NCBI GenBank assembly: GCA_945907055.1
Contig: CAMDSG010000112.1
Span: 1 to 5,823 of the forward strand
Direction: 5' to 3'
DNA: 5,823 nt
Source of the DNA: Bifidobacterium breve
GTDB lineage: Bacteria > Actinomycetota > Acidimicrobiia > IMCC26256
In this document: positions 1-5,205 of the stretch, piece by piece
Layout: every line of letters starts with the position of its first letter
Position numbering within the stretch: position 1 is the first letter of the stretch
Notes under the pieces: generated by a model
What the model was told of the DNA's origin: nothing
The model's database searches: none
The model's input: only the letters and a program-made list of their open reading frames with translations
Made by a program: the position numbers and the translations under genes

Positions 1-411
1 GCTTGGAGTGGCGCCCACCATTCGCTAGGTGAGGAGCTACTGCGCCCGAGCGCCATATATGCGCCAGCTATGTCGGCGCTCAACCGTCGAGTCGATGTCC
101 ATGCTTTTGCGCATGTAACTGGCGGAGGTATCGGTGGAAACTTAGAGCGCGTACTCCCGAGCTCGTTAGACGGAGTAATTCGTCGTGGGGTCTGGGAGGA
201 GCCGAGGATTTTTGCCGAGGTGCAGGCCGCAGGGGATATATCTGATGATGAGATGCAGCGCACCTTTAATCTCGGGCTCGGGATGCTTGCCGTAGTTCCA
301 GCGGGAGAGGTCGAGGCCGCTCTCGACTCGGTGAGAGCCTCTGGGCACCAAGCCTGGTTGGTGGGCGAGATCGTGCACGGCAGCGGCCGCGCACATATAA
401 CCAGCCACTAA
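1..411 (+). CDS. purM: Phosphoribosylformylglycinamidine cyclo-ligase (AIR synthetase), C-terminal part
   Basis: PurM makes aminoimidazole ribonucleotide (AIR) from formylglycinamidine ribonucleotide with ATP, the fifth step of de novo purine synthesis, in the cytosol. Only the last 136 residues are present; the frame is open from base 1 and ends at TAA 409-411. PurM proteins are usually about 340-350 residues, so roughly 60% lies left of the window. Visible family marks are LGEELLRPSAIYAP (residues 9-22 of the fragment), the hallmark HVTGGGIGGNLERVLP (around 39-54), the FNLGLGMLAVVP strand (about 90-101) and the C-terminal AWLVGEIVHG. An internal ATG at position 70 is not the start, because the PurM match continues upstream of it. 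The C-terminal half belongs to the AIRS_C fold, which helps form the ATP site. The end is intact. Identification is secure; the downstream flavoenzymes have no obvious purine link. Confidence 0.95.
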   Translation, partial: AWSGAHHSLGEELLRPSAIYAPAMSALNRRVDVHAFAHVTGGGIGGNLERVLPSSLDGVIRRGVWEEPRIFAEVQAAGDISDDEMQRTFNLGLGMLAVVPAGEVEAALDSVRASGHQAWLVGEIVHGSGRAHITSH

Positions 412-424
412 ATCAGCCCCTCAT

Positions 425-445
425 TGGGCGCCTATCAGGCCCCCA
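425..445 (+). terminator. Hairpin after purM, possible weak terminator
   Basis: Fourteen bases after the purM stop, TGGG-C-GCCT (425-433) pairs with AGGC-C-CCCA (437-445) around an ATC loop, giving eight base pairs with one C/C mismatch. No T-run follows, so it is not a classical intrinsic terminator. Its position right after purM is the main support. Confidence 0.3.
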
Positions 446-516
446 AACCCTGCCTCGACGCTTAGTCGGAAACGAGCCGAATGCGTCTCAACACCGGGAC
501 AGAGGCGAGCCCGGGG

Positions 517-538
517 CATAATCTGATACCGCGTCAGA
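517..538 (+). promoter_or_regulatory. Possible promoter -10 with overlapping inverted repeat before the monooxygenase gene
   Basis: CATAAT at 517-522 is one base from the consensus -10 box and lies 62 bases before the monooxygenase start. It is followed at once by an interrupted palindrome, TCTGA (522-526), seven bases, then TCAGA (534-538), centred about where transcription would start. That is the usual place for a repressor operator. No convincing -35 box is seen about 17 bases upstream, so this remains a weak candidate. Confidence 0.25.
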
Positions 539-584
539 ACAATGCCGTAAAGCGGATGACCCCGCTCCTCTTACCGGAGACCAG

Positions 585-2357
585 ATGACCTCTACCGATC
601 CCTCATCCCTTGCAGCGGCGAAAGCCCGCTACGACGACGAGCGCGCCAAGCGCGTTCGCGACGAAGGCGTTGGGCAGTACCACTCCCTCAATGAGTACCA
701 ACTCGATCAGGATCCTTGGGCAGATCCAAACTTCACGCGAGACCCCATTATTGAAGAAGTAGAGGTAGTGATTCTCGGTGGAGGGTTTGCAGGCATGCTC
801 GCCGCAACGGACCTCCTGCGTCGCGGCATCACTTCATTCCGCATCATTGAGAAAGCTGCCGACTTCGGTGGAACCTGGTACTGGAACCGTTACCCCGGCT
901 GCATGTGCGACGTAGATGCGACGATCTATCTCCCTCTTCTAGAGGAGACGGGATACATGCCGACAGAGCGTTATGCGAGCGCCTCGGAGATATTTGCATA
1001 CTGCCAACTCCTGGGTCGCCATTTTGGACTCTACGAGCATGCTTTGTTCCAGACCGAGATCGAGTCCCTTAAATGGGATGACGATGCCAGGCGTTGGGGC
1101 CTCGTCTCAAAGCGCGGCGATCAGATACGTACGCAGTTCTTTATAGCGGCCGGCGGCCTCATGCATAAAGCGAAGTTGCCCGGCATCGAGGGGATCGAGC
1201 TCTTCGAGGGGAAGGCTTTTCACACAACGCGATGGGACTACGACTACACCGGCGGCAGCCCTACCGAATCCATGGATCACCTTCGCGACAAGGTTGTTGG
1301 AATTATCGGGACGGGCGCAACTTCCGTACAGGTAGTCCCGCAATTGGCGCGCACTGCTAAGGAGGTCTACGTATTCCAGCGGACTCCATCTGCAGTAGGG
1401 GTGCGCGCTCAAATGCCGATCGACGCCGAATGGTTCCGTTCTCTGCCTGCAGGTTGGCAGCAGGAGCGCATGCGTAACTTTACAGAAGTGGTTACCGGTA
1501 ACACAGAGGAAGTGGACCTACTTGGTGATGGCTGGACTGCGGCGATGCGCGTCGATACGCAGACAATCCCAACAACCGATGAGCAACGAGCCGAACTCGA
1601 ATCCATCGACTTTGAGGTTATGGAGGGATTCCGGCGTCGAGTCGATGAGGTAATCGAGGATAAAGAGACAGCCGAGAGACTCAAGCCTTGGTACGGAAAG
1701 CACTGCAAGCGCCTCTGCTTTCACGATGAATACCTGCAGTCGTTCAATCTTCCCAATGTGCATCTCGTTGATACCGATGGACGCGGCGTGCGTGAGATGT
1801 CTGCAGCGGGCCCGATTGTCGATGGTAAAGAGGTACCACTAGACCTGCTCATCTTCGCCTCAGGGTTTGAGGTTACGACCGGTCTTGTTGATCGGCTCGG
1901 GTTCGATCCGGTTGGGCGTGACGGGGTTCTACTAAGCGAGCGGTGGCATGACGGCACGCATTCGCTGCACGGAGTCATTACTGCAGAGTTTCCAAATCTT
2001 TTCGTCGTGAGTTTCATTCAGGCCGGATTTGGGCTCAACTTTGTGCACTTCCTCTCTGAGTCCGCCAACCACATCACTTGGCTGATCAAGCACTGCCTTA
2101 CTGAGGGGATTGCATCTATTGAGGCAACGGTGGAGGCCGAGGACGAGTGGCTACAGACTCTCTGGAAGCGCTCCGGTGCGATTGCCCAATACAACAAGAC
2201 ATGCACGCCGAGTTATGGAAACAGTGAGGGTGCCCGCACGATGCTCGCAGCGCGTGGTGCTGTTTACCCTGGGTCCCTTATGGCCTACGCTGCTCTCCTC
2301 GACGACTGGCGCAAGGCGGGAACTCTCGAGGGCACTCGCGTAGTACTGAACTCCTAG
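585..2357 (+). CDS. Baeyer-Villiger-type (class B) flavin monooxygenase
   Basis: A single-component FAD- and NADPH-dependent monooxygenase of 590 residues, expected to insert oxygen beside a ketone carbonyl to give an ester or lactone, in the cytosol. In order: an N-terminal extension (1-57), the FAD Rossmann motif GGGFAG (65-70), GGTWYWNRYPG (95-105) followed by CDVDA, the Baeyer-Villiger fingerprint FEGKAFHTTRWD (207-218), the NADPH Rossmann motif GTGATS (242-247) with FQRTPS (264-269), WYGKHCKRLCFHDEYLQSF (369-387), FASGFEVTT (424-432) and a C-terminal CTPSYGNSEG. All key motifs are intact. The fingerprint separates it from N-hydroxylases and most FMO-type enzymes. ATG 585 is chosen because GGAGA lies at 576-580 and the N-terminus has the family's usual length. 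Substrate cannot be read from sequence; ketones from cyclic, aromatic, terpenoid or steroid breakdown are all possible. It probably works with the downstream flavoenzyme. Confidence 0.93.
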   Translation: MTSTDPSSLAAAKARYDDERAKRVRDEGVGQYHSLNEYQLDQDPWADPNFTRDPIIEEVEVVILGGGFAGMLAATDLLRRGITSFRIIEKAADFGGTWYWNRYPGCMCDVDATIYLPLLEETGYMPTERYASASEIFAYCQLLGRHFGLYEHALFQTEIESLKWDDDARRWGLVSKRGDQIRTQFFIAAGGLMHKAKLPGIEGIELFEGKAFHTTRWDYDYTGGSPTESMDHLRDKVVGIIGTGATSVQVVPQLARTAKEVYVFQRTPSAVGVRAQMPIDAEWFRSLPAGWQQERMRNFTEVVTGNTEEVDLLGDGWTAAMRVDTQTIPTTDEQRAELESIDFEVMEGFRRRVDEVIEDKETAERLKPWYGKHCKRLCFHDEYLQSFNLPNVHLVDTDGRGVREMSAAGPIVDGKEVPLDLLIFASGFEVTTGLVDRLGFDPVGRDGVLLSERWHDGTHSLHGVITAEFPNLFVVSFIQAGFGLNFVHFLSESANHITWLIKHCLTEGIASIEATVEAEDEWLQTLWKRSGAIAQYNKTCTPSYGNSEGARTMLAARGAVYPGSLMAYAALLDDWRKAGTLEGTRVVLNS

Positions 2358-2423
2358 CCTTTAGATTCTCCGATAATAAGTGACTATAAATTCATAATAA
2401 ACGATCAATGAAAGGCCTAAATA
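2358..2423 (+). promoter_or_regulatory. AT-rich spacer with possible internal promoter and ribosome binding site
   Basis: This 66-bp spacer has 19 G or C bases (29%), far below the flanking genes. TTAGAT (2361-2366) and TATAAA (2385-2390) stand 18 bases apart and could form a promoter for the second flavoenzyme gene; CATAAT at 2393-2398 is an alternative -10. AAAGG at 2411-2415 lies eight bases before ATG 2424 and is a plausible ribosome binding site. Co-transcription with the upstream gene is still possible, since no terminator hairpin is seen. Confidence 0.35.
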
Positions 2424-3557
2424 ATGCGCACCCAACTCTGTAACGACCTAGGTATTGAGTTCCCAATATTTGCGTTCACGCACTGCCGCGATGTGGTTGT
2501 GGCTGTATCAAAGGCGGGCGGTTTTGGTGTCCTCGGCGCAGTGGGCTTCTCTCCCGAGCAGCTCGAGATCGAACTGAACTGGATCGATGAGCACATAGGC
2601 GACCACCCTTATGGCGTCGATATCGTGATCCCGAATAAATACGAGGGCATGGATGCCGATATGTCGGCTGAGGATCTAACAAAGATGCTTCAGGACATGG
2701 TCCCTCAGCAGCATCTTGACTTTGCTCGCAAGCTCATGCTTGACCACGGAGTTCCGTTGCCAGAGGGCGAGGATGACAACACTCTCCAGCTACTTGGATG
2801 GACCGAGACCACCGCATCGCCTCAAGTTGATGTAGCGCTCAATCACCCGAAGATGACACTCATAGCGAATGCGCTTGGAACCCCACCTACGGACATGATT
2901 GAGAGGATCCACGCTGCTGGCCGCAAGGTTGCAGCACTCTGCGGTTCGCCTTATCAGGCGTTGAAGCACGCCGCTGCCGATGTTGACATCATCATCGCTC
3001 AGGGTGGAGAGGGCGGCGGTCACTGCGGAGAGGTGGGATCGATGGTTCTCTGGCCACAGGTCGTAAAGGCGGTTGCCCCGCGTCCAGTACTCGCAGCCGG
3101 TGGAATTGGGAGCGGCTATCAAATAGCGGCCGCTCTTGCACTTGGTTGTCAGGGCGCATGGTCTGGTTCGCAGTGGCTAATGGTTGAGGAGGCGGAGAAC
3201 ACTCCGGTTCAGCAGCAGGCATACATCGACGCGTCGTCTCGCGACACCGTCAGGTCGCGTTCGTTTACCGGCAAGCCGTGCCGCATGCTGCGAAATGAAT
3301 GGACAGATGCATGGGATGACCCGGCTGCCCCCGATCCTCTCGGCATGCCGCTTCAGTACATGGTCTCTGGAGTCGCAGTAGCCGCTACGCATCGCTGGCC
3401 CGACCAGACGGTAGACGTGGCATTCAACCCGGTGGGCCAGGTGGTTGGTCAGTTCGAGCGCGTGGAGCGTTCTGCGGCGGTAATCGAGCGTTGGGTAAAT
3501 GAATACCTAGAGTCCTGCGAGGCCATCGAGGGATTCAACGCTGCCGCCGGCGTATGA
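2424..3557 (+). CDS. Nitronate monooxygenase-family FMN oxidoreductase (2-nitropropane dioxygenase-like)
   Basis: A 377-residue TIM-barrel flavoprotein that binds FMN. Named members oxidise nitronates to carbonyl compounds and nitrite, but many actinobacterial relatives have other oxidative roles; IpdC of steroid ring C/D breakdown belongs to this wider family. Visible marks are the N-terminal strand IEFPIFAFTHCRDVVVAVSKAGGFGVLG (11-38), GVDIVIP (64-70), AQGGEGGGHCGEVGS (192-206) with His200 at the place of the family's catalytic base, and the phosphate-binding AAGGIGSGYQIAAALALG (224-241) followed by GAWSGSQWL. A later TGKPCRMLRNEW segment (282-293) is typical of the longer actinobacterial members. 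Start at ATG 2424 fits AAAGG at 2411-2415 and the immediate barrel strand. It lies 66 bp after the monooxygenase gene on the same strand, suggesting a shared pathway. The family call is firm; nitronate as the real substrate is uncertain. Confidence 0.88.
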   Translation: MRTQLCNDLGIEFPIFAFTHCRDVVVAVSKAGGFGVLGAVGFSPEQLEIELNWIDEHIGDHPYGVDIVIPNKYEGMDADMSAEDLTKMLQDMVPQQHLDFARKLMLDHGVPLPEGEDDNTLQLLGWTETTASPQVDVALNHPKMTLIANALGTPPTDMIERIHAAGRKVAALCGSPYQALKHAAADVDIIIAQGGEGGGHCGEVGSMVLWPQVVKAVAPRPVLAAGGIGSGYQIAAALALGCQGAWSGSQWLMVEEAENTPVQQQAYIDASSRDTVRSRSFTGKPCRMLRNEWTDAWDDPAAPDPLGMPLQYMVSGVAVAATHRWPDQTVDVAFNPVGQVVGQFERVERSAAVIERWVNEYLESCEAIEGFNAAAGV

Positions 3558-3573
3558 GCGCGGCCTAGAGCAG

Positions 3574-3598
3574 TTCGCTGGTTAGTCGAACCAGTGAG
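3574..3598. terminator. Hairpin between convergent genes, possible bidirectional terminator
   Basis: CTGGTT (3578-3583) pairs with AACCAG (3589-3594) around AGTCG. The stem extends outward through G-T, C-G, T-A and T-G pairs to 3574/3598, about ten base pairs in all. It covers the last codons and stop of the zinc-ribbon gene and begins 17 bases after the stop of the plus-strand flavoenzyme gene. No T-run follows on either strand, so termination is only suggested by position. Confidence 0.35.
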
Positions 3599-3809
3599 CG
3601 GCGAGCCACGTGCGATGTCCACAAGCAGGGCAGTTCATCCAGCGACTGTGGAGCCTCCAAGGGGCCCATGCCCAGAGTGGAGCGTGAAGGCGAGCGAACT
3701 CTAGGTAGTTGACGCGCACCCGACCGTTGCAGCGTTCGCACTCAACAACGAGTGTGCCTGCTCGACGTTGTGCTGCGGAGAAGAGCGGAGCGCGCGGTGA
3801 ATCATTCAT
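3582..3809 (-). CDS. Small tryptophan-rich zinc-ribbon protein, actinobacterial type
   Basis: A 75-residue protein of unknown function. Two CxxC knuckles, Cys24-Cys27 (CERC) and Cys60-Cys63 (CPAC), are spaced 32 residues apart and should bind one zinc ion. Between and around them are RVNYLEFARLHAPLW and the WxWxPWRLHSRW run; six tryptophans (46, 48, 51, 57, 68, 73) make up 8% of the chain. The N-terminal PLFSAAQRRAGTL resembles, from memory, conserved actinobacterial hypothetical proteins. There is no signal peptide; the tryptophan-rich middle might touch a membrane, but it holds Arg and His and is not a clear membrane span. Its ATG (3809-3807) overlaps the stop of the ParA gene as ATGA, so translation is probably coupled to ParA and the two may act together. 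RNA, DNA or protein binding are all possible; the sequence does not decide. Confidence 0.8.
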   Translation of the reverse strand: MNDSPRAPLFSAAQRRAGTLVVECERCNGRVRVNYLEFARLHAPLWAWAPWRLHSRWMNCPACGHRTWLAAHWFD

Positions 3810-4633
3810 ATCTGTACAACGCCTCCGGCATCTGAATAGTCAGGGGCATCTGAGTGCTCAGGGGCGGGAGTGATGATTCCGGTCTCGACTGCGATTGTGT
3901 GTGCGATCTCGTTATACGCAGCCGCCCCAACTGATGACGGAGCATGATCAATAATTGATCGCCCCGCTGCGGGGGCCTCTGCAAAACGCACAGATCTCGG
4001 CACTGATGGCTCAAAGACTCTTAATCCATAGCGAATCTGAACATCGGCAAGCACTTCCCGCCCATGGCGCGTGCGGGCATCAAACATGGTCGCTACAAGT
4101 CCGAGTACCTCAAGGTCTGGCTGCGTAAATGCTCGGACGTCCGCGATTGTCTCTAGAAGTTGCCCGACGCCTCTATGCGAGAGCGTCTCACACTGCAGAG
4201 GAATGAGCACAGAGTCGGCAGCGGTAAGGCCATTGATGGTGAGAATGCCGAGGGATGGAGGGCAGTCAATGAGCACGATGTCGTAATCAGAGATAACAGG
4301 CTCTATTGCTCGTGCAAGTGCGTACTCACGGCCGGTTCGCGACATGAGTTGCACCTCTGCAGCGGCGAGGTCGATCGAGGCCGGAAGAATGCTGAGGTCA
4401 CCGACTCGTGTAATCGCCAGATCTGCATGGACGCGCTTAGCAAGTACGTCATGGAGCGAGGCTCGCATAGATTCAGGGTCGAGCCCAAGGGAGTAGGTAA
4501 GGCAGGCCTGAGGATCGAGATCAACGAGAAGAACTCGGACCCCGTAACGAGCTAAAGCGGCGCCGAGCGAATGAACGGTCGTGGTCTTACCGACACCACC
4601 CTTTTGATTAGCGACCGCAATAACCCGAGGCAT
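3806..4633 (-). CDS. ParA/Soj-family ATPase, orphan (no ParB seen)
   Basis: A 275-residue cytosolic P-loop ATPase of the ParA/MinD superfamily, which forms ATP-bound dimers that bind DNA non-specifically and position chromosomes, plasmids or protein complexes. Motifs: deviant Walker A KGGVGKTT (11-18) with the signature Lys11 and Lys16, A-prime VDLDPQ (37-42), Walker B IVLIDCPPS (119-127), ATMFDART (181-188) and PRSVRFAEAPAAGRSI (212-227). All are intact, and the length is normal for the short Soj type without an N-terminal helix-turn-helix. The last 20 or so residues (PAPEHSDAPDYSDAGGV) are acidic and probably disordered. ATG 4633 is chosen because an in-frame TGA lies shortly upstream with no other start between. 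The next gene is not parB but the zinc-ribbon gene, overlapping by ATGA. A role in chromosome segregation is therefore not shown; positioning another cargo is equally possible. Confidence 0.92.
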   Translation of the reverse strand: MPRVIAVANQKGGVGKTTTVHSLGAALARYGVRVLLVDLDPQACLTYSLGLDPESMRASLHDVLAKRVHADLAITRVGDLSILPASIDLAAAEVQLMSRTGREYALARAIEPVISDYDIVLIDCPPSLGILTINGLTAADSVLIPLQCETLSHRGVGQLLETIADVRAFTQPDLEVLGLVATMFDARTRHGREVLADVQIRYGLRVFEPSVPRSVRFAEAPAAGRSIIDHAPSSVGAAAYNEIAHTIAVETGIITPAPEHSDAPDYSDAGGVVQI

Positions 4634-4640
4634 TCCGGCG

Positions 4641-4667
4641 AGTGTAGCGACATCACTGCTTGTTCAA
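4641..4667 (-). promoter_or_regulatory. Possible leaderless promoter of the ParA/zinc-ribbon operon
   Basis: On the minus strand TTGAAC (4667-4662) and TACACT (4646-4641) are 15 bases apart, and the ATG of the ParA gene follows only seven bases after TACACT. Transcription would start at or next to the A of the ATG, giving a leaderless mRNA, which is common in actinobacteria. The lack of a Shine-Dalgarno sequence before this ATG fits. The 15-base spacing is shorter than ideal. Confidence 0.4.
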
Positions 4668-4688
4668 CTAGGCGGAGTTGGCTGGTGA

Positions 4689-4705
4689 GGTGCTCCGTGG
4701 GCACC
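4689..4705 (-). other. Small hairpin between tRNA-Phe and the ParA gene
   Basis: GGTGC (4689-4693) pairs with GCACC (4701-4705) around a seven-base loop. It lies on the transcript running from the tRNA array toward the ParA gene. Five pairs and no U-run make it weak; it could be part of read-through control or chance. Confidence 0.2.
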
Positions 4706-4724
4706 GCAGGTTCGATGCTCTCGA

Positions 4725-4744
4725 GGTGGAGGCGTTGCTCCACC
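4725..4744 (-). terminator. Seven-pair hairpin downstream of tRNA-Phe, possible end of the tRNA transcript
   Basis: GGTGGAG (4725-4731) pairs perfectly with CTCCACC (4738-4744) around a six-base loop, 46 bases after the 3' end of tRNA-Phe in the direction of transcription. No U-run follows, so Rho-dependent ending or a 3' processing stop is as likely as intrinsic termination. Confidence 0.35.
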
Positions 4745-4790
4745 GCAGCCAAGGAATCAGTGGCGAGAGTGTTGCTTAGGTCCTAGACGG

Positions 4791-4863
4791 TGGCCGGGAC
4801 CGGCGTCGATCCGGTGACCTCACGCTTTTCAGGCGCGCGCTCTACCAACTGAGCTACCCGGCC
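4791..4863 (-). tRNA. tRNA-Phe (GAA)
   Basis: A complete 73-base cloverleaf. The acceptor stem GGCCGGG/CCCGGCC is perfect, the D stem is GCTC/GAGC, and the anticodon stem CGCGC/GCGTG has one G-T pair. The loop CTGAAAA places anticodon GAA at 4830-4828, which reads phenylalanine codons. The T stem is ACCGG/CCGGT. The T loop is ATCGACG, with A where almost all tRNAs have T54. The discriminator base is A, as expected for Phe. Only CC of the CCA end is encoded (the next base is G), so the CCA-adding enzyme is needed. It is last in a Glu-Asp-Phe array. Confidence 0.96.
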
Positions 4864-4875
4864 GGGCAACGCACG

Positions 4876-4893
4876 CCGGCGCCGAAGCGCCGG
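4876..4893 (-). other. UUCG-capped hairpin between tRNA-Asp and tRNA-Phe
   Basis: CCGGCGC and GCGCCGG form a perfect seven-pair GC stem. In the tRNA transcript the loop reads C-UUCG-G, the extra-stable tetraloop. It lies in the 41-base spacer and has no U-run after it, so a processing or stability role in the tRNA precursor is more likely than termination. Confidence 0.6.
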
Positions 4894-4904
4894 GCACGTA
4901 CTAG

Positions 4905-4979
4905 CGGTCCTGACGGGATTTGAACCCGCGGCCTCCGCCTTGACAGGGCGGCGTGCACTCCAAACTGCACCACAGGACC
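4905..4979 (-). tRNA. tRNA-Asp (GTC)
   Basis: A complete 75-base cloverleaf. The acceptor stem GGTCCTG/CAGGACC is perfect, the D stem is GTGC/GCAC with a ten-base loop, and the anticodon stem CCGCC/GGCGG is perfect. The loop CTGTCAA puts anticodon GTC at 4944-4942, reading aspartate codons. The T stem GCGGG/CCCGT carries a canonical TTCAAAT loop. The discriminator base G is the Asp identity base. CCA is not encoded (CTAG follows). It is the middle member of the Glu-Asp-Phe array. Confidence 0.97.
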
Positions 4980-4987
4980 GAGACAAC

Positions 4988-5007
4988 CGTACGATGGATT
5001 TCGTACG
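4988..5007 (-). other. Hairpin between tRNA-Glu and tRNA-Asp
   Basis: CGTACGA (4988-4994) pairs with TCGTACG (5001-5007) around a six-base loop. Outside it, CCGAGA (4978-4983) also pairs with TCTCGG (5009-5014), but this outer stem uses the first two bases of tRNA-Asp. It fills almost the whole spacer and may guide processing of the precursor by RNase P and 3' nucleases. Confidence 0.5.
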
Positions 5008-5014
5008 ATCTCGG

Positions 5015-5087
5015 TGCCCCCAGGGGAGTTCGAATCCCCGTTACCGCCTTGAAAGGGCAGCGTCCTGGGCCACTAGACGATGGGGGC
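5015..5087 (-). tRNA. tRNA-Glu (TTC)
   Basis: A complete 73-base cloverleaf. The acceptor stem GCCCCCA/TGGGGGC is perfect. The D-arm GTCTAGTGGCCCAGGAC is the standard bacterial Glu form, and the anticodon stem CTGCC/GGCGG has one T-G pair. The loop CTTTCAA puts anticodon TTC at 5053-5051, reading both glutamate codons by wobble. The T stem GGGGA/TCCCC carries a canonical TTCGAAC loop. The discriminator is A; two C bases follow, then G, so CCA is completed after transcription. It is the first tRNA of the array. Confidence 0.97.
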
Positions 5088-5088
5088 T

Positions 5089-5117
5089 CGATGACCTCTC
5101 CGAGAGGTGACGCATCG
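5089..5117 (-). other. Hairpin in front of tRNA-Glu
   Basis: ACCTCT (5094-5099) pairs with AGAGGT (5103-5108) around CCG, and an outer arm CGATG (5089-5093) pairs with CATCG (5113-5117) across a four-base bulge. It abuts the 5' end of tRNA-Glu. If the -10 box at 5114-5119 is real, the inner hairpin would be the very 5' end of the tRNA precursor. Confidence 0.4.
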
Positions 5118-5122
5118 TATCA
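5114..5122 (-). promoter_or_regulatory. Possible extended -10 promoter of the tRNA array
   Basis: The minus strand reads TGATACGAT, an extended -10 (TGn) followed by TACGAT, whose end is 26 bases before tRNA-Glu. Transcription would start near 5107, leaving a leader of about 20 bases. No good -35 box is seen, which an extended -10 can partly replace. A weak call. Confidence 0.35.
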
Positions 5123-5179
5123 GTAGAGGACCCCCATATTGCCAGCCGCAGGTTTGGGCACACAATGAGGCCACTTATT

Positions 5180-5185
5180 TACTAT
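5180..5185 (+). promoter_or_regulatory. Possible -10 box of the pseudokinase gene
   Basis: TACTAT lies 78 bases before the pseudokinase ATG, in a local AT-rich patch. The best -35-like sequence, TTGGGC (5154-5159), is 20 bases upstream, which is too far. The 13-bp tandem repeat lies 20 bases downstream, inside the likely leader. Confidence 0.22.
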
Positions 5186-5205
5186 CGTCGGGGAGGGCAT
5201 TTCCC

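Noticed and set aside
70..411. purM fragment treated as a complete 113-codon gene from ATG 70
   Set aside because: The PurM match continues upstream in frame to base 1; the gene is cut by the window edge.
4160..4555. Plus-strand frame of 131 codons
   Set aside because: It lies wholly opposite the intact ParA gene, and its translation has no domain character.
4552..4752. Minus-strand frame (TTG start) giving a heptad-like peptide upstream of and into the ParA gene
   Set aside because: It has a poor start, overlaps the certain ParA N-terminus in another frame, and matches nothing I recognise.
4783..4986. Minus-strand open frame of 67 codons
   Set aside because: It runs through tRNA-Asp and tRNA-Phe; GRVAQLVERA and TGSTPVPATV-type peptides are the well-known false translation of tRNA genes.
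4791..5087. tRNA array as an integration site of a mobile element
   Set aside because: No integrase and no duplicated tRNA end is visible on either side.
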